14,280 nucleotides of DNA, taken from assembly GCA_036260415.1 (NCBI GenBank), contig DASZZX010000003.1:1-14280 (forward strand), in the 5' to 3' direction. Shown piece after piece: positions 7,039 through 13,346 of the stretch. Both the position numbers and the translations under genes were made by a program. The DNA is from DASZZX01 sp036260415 (lineage in GTDB: Bacteria > Actinomycetota > Nitriliruptoria > Nitriliruptorales > JAHWKO01). The notes beneath the pieces are model-generated. The model had not been told where the DNA came from. It did not search any database and saw nothing but the letters and a program-made list of their open reading frames with translations. Every line of letters starts with the position of its first letter. Position 1 is the first letter of the stretch.

Positions 7039-7787
7039 GAGGGGGGGATGCCGAACGCGCCGGGACGTGGCGGGCCGGCCCCGGACTCCGCGTGGGCGCG
7101 CAGCGCGTCGTTCTCCCATGCCACCCGGTCGGGGACGCCCGCGAACGCGTTCAGGATGTGCTTCAGCCGGATGACCGTCGCCGGGTGCCGGGACGCCACG
7201 GTGCTCAACCACTCGAGAGCGAACGCCTCTGCCGTCCCGTCGTCCACGAGCCGCTGCACGAGCCCGGCGGACGTCGCCTCCTCGGCCGGCACGTCACGGC
7301 TCGACAGCACCCAGTCCTTCGCGGTGCCCAGCCCCACCAGCCCGATCGTGCGCGCCGCCCCCACCGGGATGCCGTAGAGCGCGCCTGGGAAACGGAAACG
7401 TGCCGACCTGCCGGCCACCCGCACGTCGCAGGCGGCCGCTGCCTCGGCGCCGCCGCCGACTGCCGGCCCCTCCACCGCGGCGGCGGTGGCCTTCGGGTGC
7501 CCCGACAGCGACTCGTAGAAAGTCGTGAACAGCTCGTTGCGGCGCAGTCCGCCGTCCGGCAGGGCCTCGTGCACGTCCGCGCCCGCGCTGAAGACGTCGC
7601 GGCCGCCGGTCAACAGCACACCGCGCACGGCGTCGTCCCGGGCGGCGTCATCGAGGGCATCGACGAGCGCGACCAGCATCGCCGTGTCCATCGCGTTGCG
7701 GGCGGCCGGACGGTTCATCCGCAGCATGCGCAGGACCCCACCGTCGCCGAGATCGTGGCTGGTGACCAGGAGCGGCGGTTCGACCAC
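7023..7787 (-). CDS. Enoyl-CoA hydratase/isomerase (crotonase) family protein
   Basis: Cytosolic crotonase-fold enzyme acting on an acyl-CoA thioester. GTG at 7787 is preceded by GGGAGGTG with the usual spacing and gives 254 aa, the normal family length; the frame upstream of it is low-complexity. The oxyanion-hole parts are present: RPAARNAM (about 26-33), FSAGAD (66-71) and GPAVGGGAEAAAACD (107-121). Glu115 matches Glu144 of rat mitochondrial hydratase. The second catalytic Glu (rat Glu164, usually in PEI/PEV) appears to be Gly135 in RFPGALYGIP, so simple 2-enoyl-CoA hydration is uncertain; an isomerase, hydrolase or other crotonase reaction is possible. It is divergent from the SirB1-like gene and has a palindrome over its likely promoter. 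A role in fatty-acid or branched acyl-CoA catabolism is inferred only from the family. Confidence 0.85.
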   Translation of the reverse strand: MVEPPLLVTSHDLGDGGVLRMLRMNRPAARNAMDTAMLVALVDALDDAARDDAVRGVLLTGGRDVFSAGADVHEALPDGGLRRNELFTTFYESLSGHPKATAAAVEGPAVGGGAEAAAACDVRVAGRSARFRFPGALYGIPVGAARTIGLVGLGTAKDWVLSSRDVPAEEATSAGLVQRLVDDGTAEAFALEWLSTVASRHPATVIRLKHILNAFAGVPDRVAWENDALRAHAESGAGPPRPGAFGIPPSARDA

Positions 7788-7802
7788 GGCAGCACCTCCC
7801 CG

Positions 7803-7830
7803 GACGCGGCCGAGCGTAGGCGGCCGCGTC
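7803..7830. promoter_or_regulatory. Palindromic operator candidate over the crotonase promoter
   Basis: A perfect 10-bp inverted repeat (GACGCGGCCG, 8-bp spacer, CGGCCGCGTC) lies 16 bp upstream of the crotonase GTG. The spacer contains, on the minus strand, TACGCT (7813-7818), a plausible -10 hexamer. A further copy of the half site is at 7842-7851. Arm length and total size (28 bp) suit a TetR-type repressor dimer, and such regulators often control acyl-CoA genes, but no regulator gene is nearby. It could instead be a structural hairpin. Confidence 0.45.
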
Positions 7831-7944
7831 ACCACCGCCGCGACGCGGCCGCCAGCAGGTCCCCGCAAGGCACGCGGCGACCGCGCCACTCGTCCTCGCG
7901 CCCACCCGGTGGGCCGCAGCGGCCGACCGGTGCCCACCCACCGG

Positions 7945-7950
7945 TAGCCT
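7945..7950 (+). promoter_or_regulatory. -10 element of a leaderless promoter for the SirB1-like gene
   Basis: TAGCCT (context CCGGTAGCCT) ends six bases before GTG 7957. This spacing would put the transcription start on or next to the start codon. There is no ribosome-binding sequence before the gene, which supports leaderless translation. Confidence 0.5.
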
Positions 7951-7956
7951 GTGTGT

Positions 7957-8805
7957 GTGATCCGTCACCCACCACCGACCAGCCCGTCACGACTGCGTCT
8001 GGCGAGGGTGCTGCGCCGCGGGGACTGCGACCTCGCGGAGGCTGCCCTGCTGTGCTGCGTCGAGGTGGAACCGGACCTCGACGTGGACGCCGAGCTGCTG
8101 CGTCTGGACGCGCTGGCCGACCGGCTGGTGACGTCCGGTTTCGCCCCGCGCGACGCCCGCCACGACGCGGATGCTCTCGGCGACTTCCTGGCGGGGCAAC
8201 TGGGCTTCGGCGGCGACCACGCCACCTACCACGATCCCAGCAACGCGTTGCTCACCCGTGTGCTGGACCGCCGGCGTGGGTTGCCGATCACGCTGTCGAT
8301 CGTCTACATCGCGATCGGCCGCCGCGCTGGCATCCGTGCGTACGGGATCGACATGCCAGGCCACTTCCTGGTCGGCGTGGCGCACAGCCCCCGCGGCGAC
8401 GAGCCGCCGGTCGTGATCGACCCGTTCCACGACGGTGCGATCATCAGCCAGGAACAGGTCAGCGCACGCCTCAGGGACGCCATCGGCGGACGGCTGGCAT
8501 CCCCGCGCGCGCTGCTCCGTCCCGCATCCGCGCCGGCCGTGGTGCGCCGCCTGCTCAACAACCTCACGCGCGACTTCCTCGCACAGGGCGACGTCGAGGA
8601 CGCGCTGTGGACCATCGAGCTCAAACGGCTCCTGCCCGGCAGCGGGGGCCACGACGTGCGGGTCGCGGCCGAGCTCTTGATCCAGCTGGGGCGCTACCGG
8701 GAGGCGGCGGCGACCGTCGAGAACCACCTGCGGGGCGCGCCAGCCAGCGAGGACGCCGACGACCTCGCGCAGCTGGCACTGCGGGCCCGCGCCAGGATGA
8801 ACTGA
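7957..8805 (+). CDS. SirB1 family protein, transglutaminase-like with C-terminal TPR-like region
   Basis: Member of the SirB1/transglutaminase-like family, whose biochemical role is not established. Counted from the GTG at 7951, the core lies at about 85-165: SNALLTRVLDRRRGLPIT, a helix (LSIVYIAIGRRAGI), then YGIDMPGHFLVG with His138 and VIDPFHDG with Asp157. The expected thiol position before the helix is not Cys, as the GLPIT segment shows, so protease or transglutaminase activity is doubtful. Residues about 187-284 look like two TPR-like helical hairpins, as is common in this family. I favour GTG 7957 (282 aa) because a -10-like TAGCCT ends six bases before it and no ribosome site is present; GTG 7951 is the alternative. 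The gene is divergent from the crotonase gene across a 169-bp region. Confidence 0.85.
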   Translation: MIRHPPPTSPSRLRLARVLRRGDCDLAEAALLCCVEVEPDLDVDAELLRLDALADRLVTSGFAPRDARHDADALGDFLAGQLGFGGDHATYHDPSNALLTRVLDRRRGLPITLSIVYIAIGRRAGIRAYGIDMPGHFLVGVAHSPRGDEPPVVIDPFHDGAIISQEQVSARLRDAIGGRLASPRALLRPASAPAVVRRLLNNLTRDFLAQGDVEDALWTIELKRLLPGSGGHDVRVAAELLIQLGRYREAAATVENHLRGAPASEDADDLAQLALRARARMN

Positions 8806-8806
8806 A

Positions 8807-8873
8807 CCGAACGGGACCGCGGCACCGCCTGCCGTGCACGTTCGGCGGGGGGCCGGGAGCGCGGCCCGTTCGG
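8807..8873. repeat. Inverted repeat and TTCGG cluster after the SirB1-like gene
   Basis: CCGAACGGG (8807-8815) is matched by its exact complement CCCGTTCGG (8865-8873), with a third related copy in the middle (GCACGTTCGGCG, 8836-8847, compared with GCCCGTTCGGCG, 8864-8875). The first arm begins one base after the SirB1-like stop codon. The 49-bp gap is long for a simple terminator, and there is no T run. Either a factor-dependent termination structure or a set of binding sites ahead of the sigma-like gene is possible. Confidence 0.35.
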
Positions 8874-8898
8874 CGTGACAAACCCCGGTCGAACGGCC

Positions 8899-8926
8899 GA
8901 AACCATCCGGTCGCCACGTGCGTTCA
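8899..8926 (+). promoter_or_regulatory. ECF-sigma-like promoter before the region 4 protein
   Basis: GAAACC (8899-8904) and CGTTCA (8921-8926) are separated by 16 bases. This resembles the GGAAC/CGTT promoters read by ECF sigma factors such as actinobacterial SigE. Transcription would begin near 8932, which would exclude the GTG at 8918 and favour the ATG at 8984 as the start of the next gene. One base of the -35 departs from the usual GGAACC. Confidence 0.35.
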
Positions 8927-8983
8927 ATACCGCGTGGAGGGGCGCCGGCGGTCCCGGAGGGGACCAGCCCGCGCCATGACCTC

Positions 8984-9274
8984 ATGACCGCGATCGCCGC
9001 CCCGTTCCCGGTCCCCTTCGAGGGGGAACTCGTCCGGAGAGCTCTCCGCCGCCTCCCACCACGCCAGCGTGCGGTCCTGTGCCTGCGCTTCGCGCAAGGC
9101 CTGACCCAGCGGCAGGTCGCTGCCGTGCTGGAGTGCAGCGTCACCACCGTGCATGCGCTGACGGTCCGCGGCGTACGCCGCGTCAACCAGCTGCTCGCCA
9201 GCGAGGGTGCCGTCGAAGCGGCCGACGTGGCCGCCCGCCCGGAGCCTGTCGGCGGGGACGCCGGGCGCCGCTGA
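8984..9274 (+). CDS. Small stand-alone sigma-70 region 4 (HTH) protein
   Basis: Putative DNA-binding protein of 96 aa. Almost all of it is a sigma-70 region 4-type helix-turn-helix: a leading helix ELVRRALRRLPPRQRAVLCL, then RFAQGLTQRQVAAVLECSV with the recognition helix TTVHALTVRGVRRVNQLL. Nothing matches sigma region 2, so it cannot be a normal sigma factor. It may be a stand-alone regulator or the remnant of an ECF sigma gene. The start is uncertain: ATG 8984 is used; GTG 8918 would add 22 unconvincing residues. A GGAGG at 8956 is 20 or more bases away, but a three-codon ORF (ATG 8976) ends in TGA overlapping the ATG at 8984, so translational coupling is possible. No anti-sigma gene is adjacent, although the next gene encodes a small membrane protein. 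Confidence 0.7.
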   Translation: MTAIAAPFPVPFEGELVRRALRRLPPRQRAVLCLRFAQGLTQRQVAAVLECSVTTVHALTVRGVRRVNQLLASEGAVEAADVAARPEPVGGDAGRR

Positions 9275-9295
9275 CCTGCGGGCGCGCTGCGACCT

Positions 9296-9311
9296 GGCCG
9301 GTCGTCCGGCC
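9296..9311 (+). terminator. Short GC hairpin, weak terminator candidate
   Basis: GGCCGG and CCGGCC form a perfect 6-bp stem around the loop TCGT, 21 bases after the stop of the region 4 protein. There is no following T run, so intrinsic termination is only a possibility. Confidence 0.2.
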
Positions 9312-9397
9312 CGTCGACGCGACCGCCCCATCGGCCGGGTGAACGTCCGCTCGTTCGGTCGTCGCCTGCCCGACCCTCGAGGGGGAGGTGGTCGATC

Positions 9398-9715
9398 GTG
9401 GTGACCCTCGCACAGTTCCTCGCCAGCGTCGCGCTGCTCGCGGTGGCGGCGGCAGCCCTCACCACGCTGCTGCGTCATCAGGCACCCGGGGCTGGCCTCA
9501 CGTTGGCGCTGGGGGTGATGGTCGCCGCCACGATCCGCCCCGGGTACGGCGACGCGGCTGTGATCGGATTGGTCCTGTTCGGCGCGCTCGCCACCACCCG
9601 ACTGGCGATGCTCCGCCGAGCCCGTCAGGGCGCCCCTCGCCGTGTCCGGACGATCACCCGCGAGGCGTCCCCGCGGCCGTTGCGGTGCGGTGCGAGCGAG
9701 CCCCGGGAACACTGA
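9398..9715 (+). CDS. Small three-helix membrane protein, function unknown
   Basis: A 105-aa protein with three predicted membrane helices: residues about 4-25 (LAQFLASVALLAVAAAALTT), 32-47 (GAGLTLALGVMVAATI) and 52-70 (DAAVIGLVLFGALATTRL). A basic, probably cytoplasmic tail follows (RRARQGAPRRVR). The GTG start has a strong GGGGGAGGTG ribosome site about nine bases upstream, which supports a real gene. Size and topology recall the MrpF subunit of Na+/H+ antiporters, but the key conserved Asp region is not recognisable and no other Mrp subunit is nearby, so I do not assign it. It follows the sigma region 4 protein by 123 bases and may be transcribed with it, which makes a membrane partner for that regulator conceivable but unproven. 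Confidence 0.6.
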   Translation: MVTLAQFLASVALLAVAAAALTTLLRHQAPGAGLTLALGVMVAATIRPGYGDAAVIGLVLFGALATTRLAMLRRARQGAPRRVRTITREASPRPLRCGASEPREH

Positions 9716-9843
9716 CCCAGACCCAGGGCCCGCCGGCGCGGTTCTGCGTGCAGTGACCAGCCGTCGTGGGCGAGGCGGTGGGGGGCGTCACCGGATCGAA
9801 CGCGCTCGCCGCCCCGTGGCGGGCTGCGTCGGCGGGCCGACTG

Positions 9844-9859
9844 CGGGCGTCAGCGCCCG
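9844..9859 (-). terminator. Hairpin at the prenyltransferase gene stop, weak terminator candidate
   Basis: CGGGCG and CGCCCG form a 6-bp stem with a four-base loop that contains most of the stop codon of the prenyltransferase gene. It lies at the end of the 134-bp convergent gap with the small membrane-protein gene. No T run follows on either strand. The rest of 9716-9843 shows nothing I can name. Confidence 0.2.
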
Positions 9860-10629
9860 TAGCGGCGCTGGCGGTGCTGGAACTCCCGCAGGGCGCGGAG
9901 GAAGTCGATGCGGCGGAAATCCGGCCAGTACGGGTCGCAGAAGTAGAACTCGCTGTGGGCGCTCTGCCACAGGAGGAAGCCGGAGAGGCGCAGCTCTCCC
10001 GAGGTGCGGATGATCAGGTCGGGATCGGGACCGGTGGTGTACAGGTGGTCGCCGATGTCCTCCGGCTGCAGCGTCTCGGCGACCCGCTCGAGCGTGGCAC
10101 CCTCCGCGGCCTTCGCCCAGAGGAGGCTGCGCAGCGCGTCGGTGATCTCCCTGCGTCCCCCGTACCCGACCGCGACCTGCAGGAAGAACTGATCGTGGCC
10201 CGCGGTTGCCTCGTCGGCCTCCTTCAGCGCCCGGCGGGTCTCCTCGGGGAGGAGGTCGAGGGCCCCGAGCGCGATGACCCTCAGTCGTCGTTCGCGCGCC
10301 TTGGGGTGGTGGGCGATGCGCAGCACGGTGTCCTCGATGATGCGCAGCAGCCCCGACACCTCCGTGGCGTCACGGTCGAGGTTGTCGGTCGACAGCAGCC
10401 ACAGGGTGACGTGCTGCACGCCCAGCTCCCAGCACCAGTCGAGGAACTCCTCGATCTTGCGCGCCCCGGCCAGGTGGCCCAGGTTGGGGTCGTCCATGCC
10501 GCGTTCGCGTGCGAACCGCCGGTTGCCGTCCAGGATGACACCGACGTGACGTGGCAGGGGGGCCGCCGTGACCTGCCCCGCCAGCCGCCGCTCGTACAGT
10601 CGGTAGACGAGGTCGCTGGGGCGCGCCAT
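9850..10629 (-). CDS. uppS: cis-Prenyltransferase (UppS family, Rv1086-like short-chain type)
   Basis: Enzyme that condenses isopentenyl diphosphate with an allylic diphosphate to make Z-double bonds, for decaprenyl or undecaprenyl carrier lipid synthesis. ATG 10629 gives 259 aa, with no ribosome site but TAGCCT eight bases upstream, so it looks leaderless. Motifs: HVGVILDGNRRFAR with catalytic Asp34, LWLLSTDNLDRD, VAVGYGGRREI, and DPDLIIRTSGELRLSGFLLW with the substrate-binding Arg. The N-terminus (LVYRLYERRLAGQ) and C-terminus (DFLRALREFQHRQRRYGR) match what I recall of M. tuberculosis Rv1086, a Z,E-farnesyl diphosphate synthase, better than long-chain UppS. Short-chain product is therefore likely but inferred. 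Divergent from greA, with 137 bases between the starts. Confidence 0.92.
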   Translation of the reverse strand: MARPSDLVYRLYERRLAGQVTAAPLPRHVGVILDGNRRFARERGMDDPNLGHLAGARKIEEFLDWCWELGVQHVTLWLLSTDNLDRDATEVSGLLRIIEDTVLRIAHHPKARERRLRVIALGALDLLPEETRRALKEADEATAGHDQFFLQVAVGYGGRREITDALRSLLWAKAAEGATLERVAETLQPEDIGDHLYTTGPDPDLIIRTSGELRLSGFLLWQSAHSEFYFCDPYWPDFRRIDFLRALREFQHRQRRYGR

Positions 10630-10636
10630 AGCGCGA

Positions 10637-10642
10637 AGGCTA
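10637..10642 (-). promoter_or_regulatory. -10 element of a leaderless promoter for the prenyltransferase gene
   Basis: TAGCCT on the minus strand, in the context GCGGTAGCCT, ends seven bases before the ATG. The start site would coincide with the start codon. It is the same hexamer as before the SirB1-like gene. Confidence 0.5.
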
Positions 10643-10706
10643 CCGCCGCACCCGTCGTCGACACCCCACCCGGAACGATCTCGCGGCGCGTCCGGGGCGA
10701 CGACGC

Positions 10707-10712
10707 TACTCT
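10707..10712 (+). promoter_or_regulatory. Possible greA -10 element
   Basis: TACTCT fits TAnnnT and lies 54 bases before the greA TTG, which would give a leader of about 48 nt. No -35 is recognisable. The element shares the 137-bp divergent region with the prenyltransferase promoter. Confidence 0.3.
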
Positions 10713-10766
10713 CGGTCGACGCGTCCACGCGCCCTCCGAACGACCCATCGTCCACCAGGAGCACCC

Positions 10767-11240
10767 TTGTCGGAGACGTGGCTGAGCCAGGAGGCCCACG
10801 ACCGTCTGAGGGCCGAACTCGAGGAGCTCACGACGAGTGGGAGGGCGCTGATCTCGCGCCAGATCGAGGAGGCACGCTCGCACGGCGATATCCGCGAGAA
10901 CGCCGAGTACGACGCCGCCAAGGACGAGCAGGGCAAGATGGAGGCGCGCATCCGCCAACTGCAGCAGCTCCTGCGGGAGTCGAAGGTCACCCAGCCCACG
11001 GACGCCGGACGTGCCAGCACCGCGACCCCGGGCCTGCTCGTCACGGTCGACATCGACGGGGACGAGGAGACCTACCTCCTGGTGGGCAGCCGGGAGGAAC
11101 GCCACGAGCGCTACGACGTGATCTCCACATCGTCGCCGCTTGGCAGGGCGCTGCTGGGCACGACCCCTGGGCAGACGGTGCGGGTGGAAGCGCCGGGTGG
11201 CGCGTTGCGGGCGACGGTCAAGAGCATCGGCGTCCCCTGA
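10767..11240 (+). CDS. greA: Transcription elongation factor GreA
   Basis: Binds the RNA polymerase secondary channel and stimulates cleavage of backtracked transcripts. The length of 157 aa is standard. Residues 1-75 form the coiled-coil domain; its tip, HGDIRENAEYDAAKDEQ, has Asp41 and Glu44 at the same positions as the catalytic acidic residues of E. coli GreA. The C-terminal FKBP-like domain ends with SPLGRALLGTTPGQTVRVEAPGG. The start is TTG, supported by AGGAG about six bases upstream; no better start exists. Divergent from the prenyltransferase gene. A 5-bp stem at 11243-11261 just after the stop is too weak to call a terminator. Confidence 0.95.
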   Translation: MSETWLSQEAHDRLRAELEELTTSGRALISRQIEEARSHGDIRENAEYDAAKDEQGKMEARIRQLQQLLRESKVTQPTDAGRASTATPGLLVTVDIDGDEETYLLVGSREERHERYDVISTSSPLGRALLGTTPGQTVRVEAPGGALRATVKSIGVP

Positions 11241-11393
11241 CGCCGGCAACTGGCGAGCCGGACCGTCTGGTGGCGGCAGGACTAGTGCGTCACGGCCAGC
11301 AGGGGGGCAACGGAACGATCCTCCCGGGTCATCCCGCAACGGTCGTCGGCAGGGCACCATGGGGGGGTTGGTCCGGCGGCGGCAGGCGACCCC

Positions 11394-12086
11394 ATGATCG
11401 AGATATCCCCCGTGCAGGGGACACCCCCGCACGTCTCCACGGTTGCTCCCACCGTCACGGTCACCGCGGTGGTGGCTGACGATCGGCCGCTGGTGCGCGC
11501 GGGCCTGCGCGAGGCGCTGAGCGGCGGGGACGGCGACACGGCGGTGGCCGACGGGTCGGTCGGCGAGGTCGTGGACCTCATCGAGACGGTCCGCCCGGAC
11601 GTGCTGGTGGTGGTGCTGCGCGGCCAGAGCCCCGACCCGTTCCGGGCGGTCGCCACGGCCAAGGCTCTCCGCGACGACCTGCGCGTGCTCGTTCTCGCGG
11701 ACGAGGTCACCGCGGCCGACCTGCGGGAGGCGGTGGTGGCCGGCGCGGACGGGTTCGTGCTCACGTCCGCCCCGCTGGCCGAGATCCGCCGGGCTGTCGT
11801 GGCCACGGCCCGCGGCGAGCGGGTGGTGTCGTCCGACGTGGCGATGCACCTGGTCGGGGTGTGGCGACCTGAGCATGACCGACCCCAACGGGCCGCGCTG
11901 ACGGCGCGCGAGACGGACGTGCTGCGGCTGCTGGCCGAGGGTTTGACCAACCAGCAGATCGCCGACCGGCTGACGCTGTCACCGCGCACGGTCAAGACCC
12001 ACGTGCAGAACCTGCTGGGCAAGCTGGACGTGCCGGACCGGACCGGCGCGGTCGCGCGCGGCTTCAGGCTCGGCCTGCTCCGCTAG
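11394..12086 (+). CDS. LuxR/NarL-type response regulator with degenerate receiver
   Basis: DNA-binding transcription regulator of 230 aa. A receiver-like domain (about 21-145) is followed by a LuxR/GerE helix-turn-helix (168-230: LTARETDVLRLLAEG, TNQQIADRLTLSPRTVKTHV). The receiver keeps the acidic pair Asp29-Asp30, but the phospho-acceptor Asp of the usual PDVVLxDLR motif is Val74 (PDVLVVVLR). The conserved Thr is Ala102 (VLVLADEV) and the conserved Lys is Thr124 (GFVLTSAP). It should therefore not be controlled by ordinary phosphorylation, and no histidine kinase gene is adjacent. The start is uncertain: ATG 11394 has only a weak GGCAGG upstream; GTG 11412 is an alternative. It converges with the thiolase gene with only nine bases between them. 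The 153 bp before it show no recognisable promoter. Target genes are unknown. Confidence 0.85.
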   Translation: MIEISPVQGTPPHVSTVAPTVTVTAVVADDRPLVRAGLREALSGGDGDTAVADGSVGEVVDLIETVRPDVLVVVLRGQSPDPFRAVATAKALRDDLRVLVLADEVTAADLREAVVAGADGFVLTSAPLAEIRRAVVATARGERVVSSDVAMHLVGVWRPEHDRPQRAALTARETDVLRLLAEGLTNQQIADRLTLSPRTVKTHVQNLLGKLDVPDRTGAVARGFRLGLLR

Positions 12087-12095
12087 GGCGAGCGG

Positions 12096-13316
12096 TCACA
12101 CCAGCCGTTCGACGATCATGGCCATGCCCTGGCCCCCGCCGACGCACATCGTCTCGAGCCCGATCGTCCGGTCGTGGAACTGCAGGCTGTTGATCAGCGT
12201 GCCGGTGATGCGTGCCCCGGTCATGCCGAACGGATGACCCACCGCGATGGCGCCCCCGTTGACATTGAGCCGTTCGAGGTCGACGCCGAGCTCCCGGTAG
12301 CTGGGGATGACCTGAGCGGCGAACGCTTCATTGATCTCCACCAGGTCGATGTCGTCGATGGTCATGTCCGCGTGCCGTAGCGCCTGGCGGGTCGCCTCCA
12401 CCGGGCCGAGCCCCATGATCTCGGGGCTGAGGGCCGACACGCCGGTGGCCACGATGCGGGCCAGTGGCTGGACGCCGAGCTGGTCGGCCTTGCGGTCGCT
12501 CATCACGATGACCGCGGCGGCGCCGTCGTTGAGCGGGCAGGCGTTGCCGGCGGTGACGCTGCCGTCGGGTCGGAACACCGGCTGCAGCTGGGCCAGACCG
12601 TCCATGGTGGTGTTGGGACGCGGGCTGTCGTCTTCGCTCATGACCTCGCCGCCCGGCAGCGCGGTCGGCTCGATCTCACGCTCCCAGAACCCGTCGGCCT
12701 TGGCCTTGGCGTAGCGCTGCTGGGAGCGGTGGGCGAACTCGTCCTGCTCCCCACGGGCGATCCCCTTCAGCTGTGCGACGTTCTCGGCGGTCTGGCCCAT
12801 GGGGATGTACACGTCGGGGAGCCGGCCTAGGTCGCGCGGGTCCACCCAGCCTTCGGAGATCCCTCCGGCGCGTTCCAGCGTGCGCTGCTCCGCGTCGGCG
12901 AACCGGGGGTTCTTGGTGTCGTCCAGGCTGTCGGAGTTGCCCTTGGTGAACCGGCTGACCATCTCCACGCCGGCGGAGATGAACACGTCGCCTTCACCCG
13001 CTCTGATCGCGTGGAACGCCATGCGGGTGGACTGCAGGGACGACGCGCAGTAGCGGGACAGCGTGACACCGGGTAGGTGGTCGAACCCGAGCAGGACGGT
13101 CACCACGCGGGCCAGATTGAAGCCCTGCTCCCCGCCCGGAAGGCCGCACCCCAGGTGCAGGTCGGTGATGTCGGCGGGGTCGAGCTCGGGCACCTGGCGG
13201 AGGGTGGCCGCGACGATGGTGGCGGTGAGGTCGTCGGGGCGGACGCCGGTCATCGAACCCTTGAACGCACGGCCGATGGGACTGCGGCGGTGCGCGACGA
13301 TCACGGCTTCGGCCAT
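12096..13316 (-). CDS. fadA: Acetyl-CoA C-acyltransferase (thiolase, FadA3-like)
   Basis: Cytosolic thiolase that cleaves 3-ketoacyl-CoA with CoA, or condenses two acetyl-CoA, in fatty-acid or ketone metabolism. The length of 406 aa is typical. The active site is complete: nucleophile Cys90 in SRYCASSLQ, NEAFA from Asn329, His361 in GGAIAVGHPFGMTG and Cys391 in CVGGGQGMA. The ATG at 13316 has GGAAGGAG eight bases upstream, a strong ribosome site. A -10-like TAGCCT lies 31 bases before the start, so it probably has its own promoter, although the arginine deiminase gene precedes it by only 71 bases on the same strand. The sequence resembles mycobacterial FadA3; substrate length cannot be read from it. 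No matching FadB gene is adjacent; the crotonase gene is about 4.3 kb away. Confidence 0.92.
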   Translation of the reverse strand: MAEAVIVAHRRSPIGRAFKGSMTGVRPDDLTATIVAATLRQVPELDPADITDLHLGCGLPGGEQGFNLARVVTVLLGFDHLPGVTLSRYCASSLQSTRMAFHAIRAGEGDVFISAGVEMVSRFTKGNSDSLDDTKNPRFADAEQRTLERAGGISEGWVDPRDLGRLPDVYIPMGQTAENVAQLKGIARGEQDEFAHRSQQRYAKAKADGFWEREIEPTALPGGEVMSEDDSPRPNTTMDGLAQLQPVFRPDGSVTAGNACPLNDGAAAVIVMSDRKADQLGVQPLARIVATGVSALSPEIMGLGPVEATRQALRHADMTIDDIDLVEINEAFAAQVIPSYRELGVDLERLNVNGGAIAVGHPFGMTGARITGTLINSLQFHDRTIGLETMCVGGGQGMAMIVERLV

Positions 13317-13346
13317 GGAGGGGCTCCTTCCGGTGTGGGCGCGGCA

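Noticed and set aside
7092..8987. A 631-codon plus-strand frame across the crotonase and SirB1-like genes
   Set aside because: It overlaps two convincing genes in other frames, has low-complexity composition and shows no recognisable motif.
7987..9465. A 492-codon minus-strand frame opposite the SirB1-like and sigma-like genes
   Set aside because: No domain, biased composition and full overlap with better supported plus-strand genes.
9398..9715. Calling the small membrane protein an MrpF antiporter subunit
   Set aside because: Only size and topology agree; the conserved residues are not evident and no other Mrp subunit is present.
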